Both the position numbers and the translations under genes were made by a program. Positions 11,346 to 19,442 of a DNA stretch of 64,000 nt are shown in pieces. This stretch comes from Isoetes taiwanensis (lineage: Eukaryota > Streptophyta > Lycopodiopsida > Isoetales > Isoetaceae). The notes beneath the pieces are model-generated. The model did no database searches. It had not been told where the DNA came from and worked only from the letters and a program-made list of their open reading frames with translations. Positions within the stretch are counted from its first letter, which is position 1. Each line of letters starts with the position of its first letter. The DNA lies in contig JAJEKV010000004.1 of assembly GCA_021234155.1 (NCBI GenBank), positions 20,811,619 to 20,875,618 of the forward strand. Direction: 5' to 3'.

Positions 11346-11610
11346 CGGCGGAGCTGTTCTCGGCCTCTTTAGGGATGAATTTTGTAAGAGGCCCCGAACT
11401 TCCTTACGGCATTGATTACGCTTTATGACGGCGTGCTAAAGGCGACTTTCTTCTCTCGGGCGGCCATAAGAATTGTCTTTGAGAGGGCCCCGGACTTGGC
11501 GAAGCGGGGTTTGTAAAGGTGTGGGCGGCCGTGGGCTGCGAGTAAGGAGCGGTCGCGGATCTTGGCTCCTTGGCGTGTCTTCCTCAAGGCTTAATGCCTT
11601 AGCTTCGCCC

Positions 11611-12479
11611 CTACGCTATCGACTTTGGGTCGATGGCCTTGACCATTCGTTTAATGGATGGGGCCAACCCTTCAATGTAGCCCTCTACTGCTCTTTTCTC
11701 ATTCATTCCTGGCACGTACAACCTCAAACGCATGAATTCGTCAGTGTAGGCCTGCACGGACATGCCCTTCTGTTCCAACCTGTAGAAGGTCTGAATCTGT
11801 TGGCATTTGTGCGCACGAGGCACGTAATGCGATTTAAAAGCCTTAGCAAACTTCCTGAACTTGCATCTGCTCCTATCCAGGTGTTTAGCTCTGGCGTAAC
11901 CCTTCCACCAAATACGGGCAGCTCCGGTAAGGTTCGTGGTGGCGACCTTCCCTGTATCTTTCTCTGTCATTCCATAGGACTTCCCGAATTCCTTCATTTC
12001 GTCCAACCAAGATTCCGCATTCAAGCCTCCTCTGGATTTCCCATCAAACTGAGCCAACTTCCGGTTCTTCCATATACTAGTGATGGCTGTATCAACGGTT
12101 TTTCGGTATTCCTTATCCTTACGCCTTGAATGGTCACTGTCTGATAGCGAGGACCCCGAAGAACCCGAAGTGGTTGAATGTGAGGAAGCGGCGCTATCCT
12201 TAGAGGAACTTCGATGACGCTTAGCATGAGTCCTCCTCATGCAGTCATGGGGCTAGCTCGGGAGGAGATGGGTGTTGCAGGTGTGGACTCAATGGTCGCG
12301 GAGGTAATTCCGGTCCGTCCCCCGAGTATGTGGCGGTGGATTGGTATGCAACACATAAGCCCGTAACTTCGCCGAAGTTGCCTTTTCATTAACATCAATT
12401 CTGTTGGGGGTGAGCCTACCGGGCGTTGGAGGGTGTTTGCCAAAGCGTTACGCATAACCGATCTAAAGGAAGCATTCAT
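11611..12479 (-). pseudogene. Gypsy-1 gag (capsid/retrotransposon gag domain)
   Basis: The 11,611-12,240 frame (209 residues) has an S-rich basic start, then a retrotransposon-gag domain: LAQFDGKSRGGLNAESWLDEM, ATTNLTGAARIWWKG, FKSHYVPRA, FYRLEQKGMSVQAYTDEFMRL. This is the normal capsid-like order. The N-terminal extension seems to continue in another frame up to 12,479 (MNASFRSVMRNALANTL). Gag forms the virus-like particle in which the element's RNA is packaged. As written the gene lacks a continuous path into protease. Confidence 0.8.
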
Positions 12480-12734
12480 GAATATATAAGCAGATTTACA
12501 TTAATGTACAATCCCTTTTTAAGTTAATCGAGACAAAAGTATATACAAACAGAAAACAATATTTGTATTTCATTCAAGTTGAGTACAACAACGGGTTGAT
12601 TGATACATGGATTGAGACAAAAGTAGGTATGATACAATGGAAACTTTTAAAGTTCTACTTGCACACAGCGTAACCACAACAACGAAAACATAACGGAAGA
12701 GACCAAGCCTAGGGGTTGGCGAAGGGGTACATGA

Positions 12735-13196
12735 TCAGATGTGGTACTCTCCGTACTGGCTTCGGACGAGTTTATAGCGTGCCCAGGCTTGGACAATGAT
12801 TGCTTGGTACTCCCATGTTGGGCTGATAATCAGAAGGTTAAAGAGCCTTCGCATCGCATAAAAGAGTTGCCAAAGGTGGTCGTTGGCGTCCTCGAAGGCT
12901 TCGTGCCTGGTCATATTCCAGTAGTCCCAGGTACGACACAGGGTCATCTTCAGATCCTCGAAAGCTCGATCCCTGAGGATGTTAACTATCTCTAGCCCTT
13001 TGTCAGGGTCGTAGAGTTCCTCTGGTGGCGGTGGTTCGGTTTCATAGCCTTCCTCCCACTCTGGATATTCACCATATCTCTGGCCATAGTCCTGGTCTGG
13101 CGGCCCGGGATCGTCCCTCCTAACCATATCGGTGACTCTCTCCTCATACTCCCAAATGGTTTCCTCTGCAACATAGTTGGAATGAATAGAGAACAT
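12735..13196 (-). CDS. Gypsy-1 ORF-C, unrecognised 153-residue protein
   Basis: I do not recognise this protein. The N-terminal half is strongly acidic with prolines (DDPGPPDQDYG, ETEPPPPEELYD). The C-terminal half is predicted helical with many aromatics (CRTWDYWNMTRHEAFEDAND, LWQLFYAMRRLFNLL, AWARYKLVRSQYGEYHI). The minus strand reads ...CAACTATGTTGCAG just before the codons for EETIWEYEERV, so a splice acceptor could define the true start and the first ten residues may be intronic. It lies between the H3-fusion/ORF-B block and gag, same strand. It is uninterrupted, unlike gag-pol. Confidence 0.5.
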   Translation of the reverse strand: MFSIHSNYVAEETIWEYEERVTDMVRRDDPGPPDQDYGQRYGEYPEWEEGYETEPPPPEELYDPDKGLEIVNILRDRAFEDLKMTLCRTWDYWNMTRHEAFEDANDHLWQLFYAMRRLFNLLIISPTWEYQAIIVQAWARYKLVRSQYGEYHI

Positions 13197-13489
13197 TTTG
13201 TAATTCCATTATATTCTAAAGTTTTAATGCTCTTGAAGAGGATGTCATAAAAAAAAACACACAATTCAATAATACTCCTCAAGAGAACTTTGTATTTAAT
13301 AAGTAAATAAGGTACACCATTTGTCAATATGGTCCATTCAATTGCCAATCGAAAATCCCAGAACACACATATGTATATATATAACAAAAATTAGCAAAAC
13401 ATATATATACAAGAAATTTAATGCGTCCTACGGTGCATGTTCGAGTTTTAGCATGTTCCTACGTGCATGTTTCTTTACATTCTATAACT

Positions 13490-13745
13490 TTTTAGAACAT
13501 TCTAAGACTTTCAATATATTCTAGAACTTTCTGGAAGTATTTCCCTAGATTTCCTTACATTCCCATAGATTCCCCTACATTCTAGAACATTCTAAAACTT
13601 ATTAGAACAATTTGGAACTTTCAGGAAGAATTTTCTTAGATCCCCCCTAGATTCTCTTATGTTCTAGAACTTTATAGAAGATTTTCGAACTTTCTAGAGC
13701 CTTCCAGAACATTCTAGAACATTCCTGAACTAGCTAGAATGTTAT
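13490..13745. promoter_or_regulatory. Heat-shock-element-like array (alternating TTC and GAA every 5 bp)
   Basis: At 13,702-13,729 six modules alternate without error at exact 5-bp spacing (TTC-GAA-TTC-GAA-TTC-GAA). A second run of four perfect modules lies at 13,519-13,536 (TTCTAGAACTTTCTGGAA), and many partial ones lie between. This is the consensus bound by heat-shock factors. It could also be a by-product of a degenerate TTCTAGAACA tandem repeat, so function is inferred. Confidence 0.5.
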
Positions 13746-13815
13746 AGTATATTTTATCTTAATGGGAATATTACCCTCAAGTATATTTGAAACATAAATT
13801 CTTCATGGAATTAAT

Positions 13816-13880
13816 GCTTGGTCTAGTGGTTAGAATGGGGGGTTGGGGGGTCAATGGCCAGGGTTCGAATCCCCCACACA
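13816..13880 (+). repeat. tRNA-like / SINE-head sequence with A and B boxes
   Basis: TTGGTCTAGTGG (13,818-13,829) resembles a Pol III A box and GGTTCGAATCC (13,862-13,872) is a perfect B box. The sequence around them looks like a decayed tRNA (Gly/Asp/Glu type). No acceptor-stem pairing or CCA is evident, so it is a tRNA relic or SINE head and not a working tRNA gene. Confidence 0.5.
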
Positions 13881-13919
13881 ACATAAAAATTTTAAAAGCC
13901 TTTTCCTAAGGGATGAGCA

Positions 13920-14190
13920 TTCAACTTGGGCCGTAGGATCCTGGACTCGATCAAGGGTCAAGATCTCACGCAACATGAGCCATAGGATCTATTACATATA
14001 ATTCCCAAAGTCATGTACACCGTAGGATGTGTCCCAAAGCAACGTGAGCCGTAGGATCTCGGACCGACGATCAGGATCAAATCAACCTGGACCGTAGGAT
14101 CGCGTCTATACGAATTATATATAAACTCCCAAGCCATCTGGGCCGTAGGATACGTCCCAAAGCCACGTGAGCCGTCGGATCTCGAACGGA
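13920..14190. repeat. Direct repeats with GCCGTAGGATC core
   Basis: The phrase [AG]CCGTAGGAT occurs about seven times (13,930, 13,980, 14,030, 14,050, 14,092, 14,142, 14,170). Two longer blocks, near 14,018-14,075 and 14,132-14,190, are duplicates of each other (TCCCAAAGC.ACGTGAGCCGT shared). Confidence 0.55.
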
Positions 14191-14260
14191 CGGTCGGATA
14201 AGCGCGACAAACATAAGAACATATATAGAGTAGATATACATTTTTCATAGCAAAATTAGT

Positions 14261-15664
14261 CTAGGAACTAGGCCCTGCCTCTTGATCCTTAGCCCTAGGA
14301 GGTGGTGGAGGCGGTCGGTGTCGCAGCAGAGTAACCCCAGGGTCTACTGTGGCAGCCGCAACAGATGCAACCTCTGGTGGATAGGCAACGGCCAATGGGG
14401 CTGCCGTGAGGAGCTTCATGCCCATCCAAGGCGCAATGTCCTGACCCAAGGCCGTCAGGGCAAGATCCCGTCGTACGAGTACATACGTAAACGTACGATA
14501 GGGAAGCTTCTTGTGGCCGGCCAGTGTAGAGAGTGCACGGAGGGCCCACCATGAAGCTTCAGCCTCTGGCCCTAGATCTCGGGCTATGAAGAGGACTTGT
14601 CCGTATTTGAAGGCCGACAAGAAGAAACGGGTAAGGTGGTTACCCAGCACTTTCCCTTGCGAAGTCTCAGATGCTGCCACTTCTTTATCCAAGTCCATGG
14701 GGACTTCTTCCTCCTTGAGCTCCTGTTGCTCCTCCTTCTTGTGCGCAGGGTTATGGTATAAATCTTCACCCTCATCATCTGAGTCGGAGGGAACTTCAAC
14801 CATATTAATGTTTGGGACGTGAGGTCCCATAGCCGTGAAGGCATCTGGTGCAGGTTGCGAAGCTGGTTCCTGCATGACGAAGTCGCGAAGACGTAGTAGA
14901 GTCTCCGCCGGCTCTAGGGTCTCCTGACGGAACTGAAGGAGCTGGTGCACCTCCGGAGGAAGCTCGGTAGAAGTGAAGTCGATGAAATCATCCATACAAT
15001 ACTCCGCAAGCTCGTAGAGTACATGGTCTTTGCGCTTGCGTCGAAATCCGGCCACCACGTGATACGTCCAGATAATATCATCCAAGAGAAGGTATTCCTG
15101 CCCCTGGTGATAAATAACTGGAAGGCCGTCTAACCCTGACAAGCCTATAGATTGGTCACGGCGCGGTGGTAGCTCCTCTGCTAGCTCCTTCCAGCGGGCA
15201 AAGTCGCCCATTCCTATATGCTCATCATTCCCCTCCTCGGAGGATTCTGGTAGCTTGCCCTTCTCTGCCGGCAAGGTTTCATCCTCAACGTATTGGTCCA
15301 TGAGGATGGCTAGAGCGAAAGTAGCTTCCAGATACTGCTGCCCCTGATGCTGGACCACTGGTAGGTGTTTACCCCATCGGAGTTTCCCCTTCAGGACGTC
15401 ATAAGCATGTGTGTCCCCGCCTAACATCTGCCGAACTATCTCCCGCTCCAAATACAGCTGGGGAGGATCCCCCAGAGGAATACACAGAGGAAGCATGTCC
15501 TCCATGTAAAAATCAAGGAATCCGGCGTAGTCCGGATGCCGCTGCATACTGGTGAGGAGGTCTATGCGTTGGCATAGCAAAGGCTGCAGCAGGTCGAAGG
15601 GAACCTGTGGATCCCATTTCTCTCCATCATGGTACCAGGCAGCAAGGTCGGCGGCGGCAGCCAT
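14261..15664 (-). CDS. Gypsy-1 ORF-B, 467-residue accessory protein, possible diverged histone fold
   Basis: Intact frame with a strong start (GCGCCATGGCTGCC). Residues about 20-265 are mostly helical and contain a duplicated motif: LPVVQHQGQQYLEATF (101-116) and LPVIYHQGQEYLLLDD (181-196). ORF-A has the similar [12 protein letters not shown] at 203-214, with H, G and I at the same spacing, so the two proteins may be paralogous in their N-terminal parts. Residues 290-335 are an acidic linker (SDSDDEGED, EEQQELKEEE). Residues about 338-440 are again helical: a short helix, a longer one (WWALRALSTLAGHKK), then TFTYVLVRRDLALTAL. The spacing and pattern are compatible with a very diverged histone fold (H2A- or H4-like), but sequence identity is too low for me to assert it. 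A proline run ends the protein. No known family otherwise. Confidence 0.6.
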   Translation of the reverse strand: MAAAADLAAWYHDGEKWDPQVPFDLLQPLLCQRIDLLTSMQRHPDYAGFLDFYMEDMLPLCIPLGDPPQLYLEREIVRQMLGGDTHAYDVLKGKLRWGKHLPVVQHQGQQYLEATFALAILMDQYVEDETLPAEKGKLPESSEEGNDEHIGMGDFARWKELAEELPPRRDQSIGLSGLDGLPVIYHQGQEYLLLDDIIWTYHVVAGFRRKRKDHVLYELAEYCMDDFIDFTSTELPPEVHQLLQFRQETLEPAETLLRLRDFVMQEPASQPAPDAFTAMGPHVPNINMVEVPSDSDDEGEDLYHNPAHKKEEQQELKEEEVPMDLDKEVAASETSQGKVLGNHLTRFFLSAFKYGQVLFIARDLGPEAEASWWALRALSTLAGHKKLPYRTFTYVLVRRDLALTALGQDIAPWMGMKLLTAAPLAVAYPPEVASVAAATVDPGVTLLRHRPPPPPPRAKDQEAGPSS

Positions 15665-15864
15665 GGCGCTAGAAGGGAGGAGAGAGGAAAAGAAGCGTTT
15701 AAAATAACCTTACAGTCCCCTTTTAAACCCTTTTATTAAAGCTGACGTCAGCATTTTATTTTAAATTTAACATAAAAAAAACATTAAACTTTTAATTCAA
15801 AATAAAAGCCTCTTTATTAATTATCACAAAAAAATATGTACAAATGCGGATCCCCGCAAGTAGG
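15665..15864 (-). promoter_or_regulatory. Spacer between ORF-A and ORF-B with poly(A)-like signal and CRE palindrome
   Basis: On the minus strand, downstream of the ORF-A stop, there is an AATAAA (about 15,815). Then comes the perfect palindrome GCTGACGTCAGC (15,741-15,752) containing the bZIP/CRE core TGACGTCA, a TTTAAAAGG TATA-like stretch, a CT-rich patch (CTCTCTCCTCCC) and the ORF-B ATG. The order signal-promoter-leader looks like a boundary between two transcription units. Promoter activity is inferred only. Confidence 0.4.
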
Positions 15865-17238
15865 CTAAGATTGCTCCCCCCGTATCCTACGGGCGAGGGC
15901 TAAATCCTTAGGCATTATGGTGACCCTCTTTGCGTGGATAGCGCAAAGGTTGGCGTCACCAAAAAGTGCCACTAAGTAGGCTTCAGCAGTCTCTTGGAGC
16001 GCCAAAATTGCAAAGGTATGGAAACGGAGATCGGTCTTAAATTGCTGTGCGATCTCCCGTACCAGCCTCTGAAAAGGTAGCTTCCTGATCAGAAGGTCCG
16101 TGGACTTCTGAAATTTGCGGATCTCCCGCAATGCCACGGTACCGGGTCGGAACCGATGAGGCTTCCGCTGTGCCCCAGGCCCCGACGATGTTGGCACCGT
16201 CTTAGCCCCAGCAACCGGCCGGGAGTTGTCCACTCGCTGCTGCCTCCGGTCGGAGCTGGTCTTCTTCCCAAAAGCCCCGACAGTCCTTAACTTATCCTTG
16301 TATTGACTGCCGGCCTTATGGGCGACTCCCTTCCTCCGGAGCTTAACGGTCGGATGCGTCGGTTTTGGGTTCGGGCCACTCCCAGATGCACCTCCCTCCT
16401 GTTGGTCCCGCCGGTCTTGTCGGTCCCGCTCATCTTGCTCCAACTTCTCGCGCTCTTCCCGAGCTCTCCTTAGGTCTTCTTGGATCTGAGCAAAAAGCTG
16501 GGCTGCGGCACGGCGATTAAGTTCAGCGTGGTACCGTTGTGGCCGCAGACCCATATCTATCTGAATAGTTGTCAGATAGTCTATGCTGATGTCGGGGATT
16601 TCTCCCCATACAAAGCTGTTGGAACCCTCATGCCAGCGGTATGGGGGAACCTCAATGGCTCTGCCATCAATGACGGCAAAGCCGTCCCCGAGGTACCGGT
16701 ACTCCCTACCCCGGGCTGCTGTGTCAGCCCGCTCAATCTCCCGGTGGTCGTCCTCCCTGGCAAAACCCCTAATACGGTCGGCCTCCGTCCTGACATCTTC
16801 CTCCTCCGTATGGCCTTCCTGTTCGGGAGGATAAAATTTGATGAGCATCATCACCATATCAGGTTGCTCAACAAGGGTATATGGGAGCTGGCGTAGGTTC
16901 AGCCGGATGAGGAATGGCTCTGAGAAGTGATAGATAGGATATGGAATCCTATCGTTGTTCTCAAACCTGTTGACCAGCTCATCCAACAAGATGTCGATGA
17001 GGGCTGGGTCAGTAGCCATGTGCTTAGCAATCATGGCGTAGATCTCCACGATGCCCATGGTGGACGGATCCGGAGCGCTCTTGGTAATGGCCATAGCGGG
17101 TAGTGCGGCGCTGGCGGCGAAGGGGATGGCAAAGGGGGCGCTAAGATGCACAAGGCACAAGGGCGCAGGATCAAGGTCCGGTCTGGTGGCGATGGCGGAG
17201 GGCGGCTCAGGCGGTTGGAGGCACGGAAGCAAAAGCAA
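15865..17238 (-). CDS. Gypsy-1 ORF-A: novel N-terminal domain fused to a histone H3 core
   Basis: Intact 457-residue frame; a second start at residue 49 (17,094, GCTATGGCC) has better context and skips a low-complexity leader. Residues 55-140 form a helical region of unknown family, 180-250 hold the [12 protein letters not shown] motif shared in pattern with ORF-B, 240-282 are a charged R/E/D coiled-coil-like stretch, and 285-357 are a basic linker. Residues 358-457 are histone H3 from the end of the tail to the C-terminus: [18 protein letters not shown], then [35 protein letters not shown], and [38 protein letters not shown]. By eye about four fifths of the positions agree with plant H3. K56, K64, K79, R83, C110, H113, K115, K122 and D123 equivalents are kept; loop 1 has normal H3 length, unlike CenH3. 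The tail motifs around K4, K9 and K27 are absent. It is the first ORF after the leader, same strand as gag-pol. Confidence 0.88.
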   Translation of the reverse strand: MLLLPCLQPPEPPSAIATRPDLDPAPLCLVHLSAPFAIPFAASAALPAMAITKSAPDPSTMGIVEIYAMIAKHMATDPALIDILLDELVNRFENNDRIPYPIYHFSEPFLIRLNLRQLPYTLVEQPDMVMMLIKFYPPEQEGHTEEEDVRTEADRIRGFAREDDHREIERADTAARGREYRYLGDGFAVIDGRAIEVPPYRWHEGSNSFVWGEIPDISIDYLTTIQIDMGLRPQRYHAELNRRAAAQLFAQIQEDLRRAREEREKLEQDERDRQDRRDQQEGGASGSGPNPKPTHPTVKLRRKGVAHKAGSQYKDKLRTVGAFGKKTSSDRRQQRVDNSRPVAGAKTVPTSSGPGAQRKPHRFRPGTVALREIRKFQKSTDLLIRKLPFQRLVREIAQQFKTDLRFHTFAILALQETAEAYLVALFGDANLCAIHAKRVTIMPKDLALARRIRGEQS

Positions 17239-17829
17239 ATGACAGGAAATGGTTTGCTAAACAGCCAATTAACTTTTAAAATTTCAAAATTTTTTTCTTA
17301 TTAACTTCAAAATTTTATTATTAAAAAAATTATACGGCGGAAATACGCGCCACATACGGTCGGGCGCCGATGGCATTATACGGGCTTCTGCCTCGACTGG
17401 GCGTCGTCGAAATGCAAGCGGCGCCCGAGTTGACCTGGCGGGCCCGCGTTGACTCAAGTCTGACGGGTCGGGCGCCGACAGCATTTCGGGCGCTTCGCTC
17501 TTGACTGCAAAGCGACAAAAGGCAAGCGGCGCCCGAGTTCGTTTTTGGGCCTGCCCTTGACCATTTCTCGCCTAGAGTTGACTGTTCTAGGGTAATTCAA
17601 GTATGCCCGATCCAATGGAACCATCATCTTCGTCATTTGAGCTACCCACTAGCACCTGCTAGGCCTCCAATCTTGGCCCCTCCACTTCAAAGCTACAATT
17701 TCTTAACTTAACCTAACACCAAGCCAAACAACAAAGAGAACTAACGACACATTGACTTAGCCTCCTCCTAACTACCGTGCTACGAGTTAGTGTTTGGCCA
17801 GTGCTATGATTTCGAGCAACCGAAATCAC
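17239..17829 (-). other. Gypsy-1 leader with duplicated GC-rich hairpin block
   Basis: Between primer site and ORF-A. Two copies of a roughly 80-bp block (17,360-17,437 and 17,468-17,550) each start with TCGGGCGCCGA and end with GGCGCCCGAG, so each can fold into a long hairpin closed by GGGCGCC/GGCGCCC. AT-rich sequence follows towards ORF-A. In retroelements this region carries packaging and translation signals; a role here is inferred. Confidence 0.5.
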
Positions 17830-17842
17830 GGCTCTGATACCA
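17830..17842 (-). other. Gypsy-1 primer-binding site (initiator tRNA-Met)
   Basis: The minus strand reads TGGTATCAGAGCC, the usual plant Ty3/gypsy and copia primer site complementary to the 3' end of initiator tRNA-Met, one base inside the LTR end. Confidence 0.9.
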
Positions 17843-17843
17843 C

Positions 17844-19442
17844 TGTGACGCTCCCAGAATATATACGACCCTCGGACGTATACATACGGGGACTTTCCCC
17901 TCCCATGGCAATCATCTCACCATGAGCAGGGCCCTCCGTCTATTTCGGGCCATCTATGAAATGAGGCCCGAAAGAAGGACACGAAGGGGTCATTCGGCCC
18001 ACGCCTTCAGTGGGACTCCTACGTCGCGGAAGCATGAATACAAGGGTTAGCACACAGCATGAATATACATAAATAACCACCACGAAGGGTGGCGCATCCA
18101 TCTAATATACCAACGGCATAGAATATGCATCTAATCCTACGAAAACACCCAGAACCCAGGTTCTACCCCGGCTCAGACTCCCGTGAGGATCGACTGACGG
18201 CTGGGCCTCAAGAGATCAGCAGACCGAGTCTTGGCATGGCGTTGGCTGGCATAGAACATTGGCTAGGGTTGTCCACTCCATCCGCCCCTCCTGTGCACAC
18301 TTTGCAGATGGGTCAATTCATGCTATGGCTTTGCTATAGCCTTCCGGAGACGCAAACTCAGGGCATCACCCTCTGAGCCTACTCCAGGTTCATGACGCCT
18401 GGTCCGATGAGGCAGGTCGGGGAGGCGTCCCTTCCGGATCACAAGTGGTTCCATGGGTGAGCTAGAGAATACGTGCCGCATCGGCGACGACCCGCATCCG
18501 TGCAGACTTACTCACCCTAAATCTACTCAAAGTGCATGGTGCTCCATACGGATCACACCTCTACACCGAGGGAGTGTCGGACCCATACCCGCCCCTCACG
18601 TGACCGGCCATCGGGCCTAGCCCCCTTGTAGGAGTCTCGGGAGCCTTGTATGCTCATGCAAGACCCCACCCCTCATGTCACCACTTGTGTTCCTTGTGCG
18701 GTGCTAAGCGGACCATAGCATCTAGGACCCGGTAGGTTCTTGTGCACAGCCGCATTTAATGGGACTCTACTGAGCTATCTAGGAGCATACACTACAATAC
18801 ACCTGGTTCAGAGGCCTCTACCCCGTAATCCCCCGTTTGAGTCAGATTGAACAAAGAACTAACAATCCATCCTTTCAGAGTAAGAACCAGAATTGAATAT
18901 AAAGAGAACTTGTTTGTACAATCAAGGGTTAGTTTCTATGATTGATTCACAAAGAGAACAGAGAGAGACGGACACAACCAAGTGTTATCTAGAATTCACA
19001 TAGCCACCTACCTGAATTCTGGCTGGACTCATTTCCATGGGGCGCCTCCATCTTCTGGGAGTTGAGAATTCAGCTGTTACTTCACAGGGACGACTGTTAT
19101 GGTGATCTTCTGCAAGTGTATGATGGCGCTCAGCTCCTGGCCTTCCTTGGTCGATCTTCAGGAGTCAATCCCAAGGATAGGGGTCAAGCTGGCATCCAAA
19201 CTTGGCAATCCCCATGCTGCCCAATCGATTGGGGCAGGTGGCGCCTCCCCAAATGGTAATTAGCCTAATTTCCTAGGTTATAGGTTATTATTATTAATGT
19301 GTTAAATTAGCATAGCTAATTTAATCTTTTTTAAGGTAACTCCCTAGGTTGCAATTAAATTCCCATTGCAAATACATGATGTAGACCGTATTTCCCATTA
19401 CAAATACATGACGTAGACCGTATAACTACATGGAACGTCACA
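17844..19442 (-). repeat. Gypsy-1 5' LTR, complete (1,599 bp)
   Basis: Starts TGTGACGCTCC and ends GGAACGTCACA on the plus strand, an 11-bp near-perfect terminal inverted repeat with TG...CA ends. Its left end abuts the primer site, and its last 551 bp match the truncated copy at 6,511-7,060. CCTGG follows at 19,443-19,447 and should be the 5-bp target duplication. Confidence 0.85.

Larger units (their letters stand above)
13200..14260. other. Non-coding spacer of gypsy-1 between ORF-C and ORF-B
   Basis: Holds, from left to right, an array of TTC/GAA modules (about 13,490-13,740), a tRNA-like A/B-box sequence (13,816-13,880) and direct repeats with the phrase GCCGTAGGATC (13,920-14,190). No ORF of note. 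Confidence 0.6.
6511..19442 (-). mobile_element. Gypsy-1: Ty3/gypsy chromovirus with accessory ORFs including a histone H3 fusion
   Basis: The element reads right to left: 5' LTR (17,844-19,442), initiator-Met primer site (17,830-17,842), leader with repeats, ORF-A with histone H3 domain, ORF-B, ORF-C, gag, protease, RT, RNase H, integrase, chromodomain remnant, polypurine tract, 3' LTR (only its last 550 bp, 6,511-7,060). The missing LTR part is explained by the CACTA insertion at 6,510. The shared LTR portions differ at only about ten places over 550 bp by eye, so the insertion is fairly young, yet gag-pol is full of frameshifts. The right edge abuts LINE sequence; the left target duplication is outside the window. 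Extra ORFs before gag are unusual for chromoviruses. Confidence 0.85.

Noticed and set aside
11473-12129. Plus-strand 218-residue open frame
   Set aside because: Antisense of the gag region; no family motif.
13816-13880. A functional tRNA gene
   Set aside because: A and B boxes are present but the acceptor and anticodon stems do not fold and the box distance is short.
15865-16170. H3 domain of ORF-A as a centromeric H3 (CenH3)
   Set aside because: alphaN and loop 1 have normal H3 length, and the core is close to canonical H3. CenH3 usually has a longer loop 1 and is much more diverged.
16480-16896. Plus-strand 138-residue open frame
   Set aside because: Antisense shadow of ORF-A.
15865-17238. 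Simple insertion of a host H3 pseudogene
   Set aside because: The H3 part is in frame with about 350 upstream residues, has no own start or complete tail, and has kept all structural residues. It is still possible as origin, but the present frame reads as a fusion.
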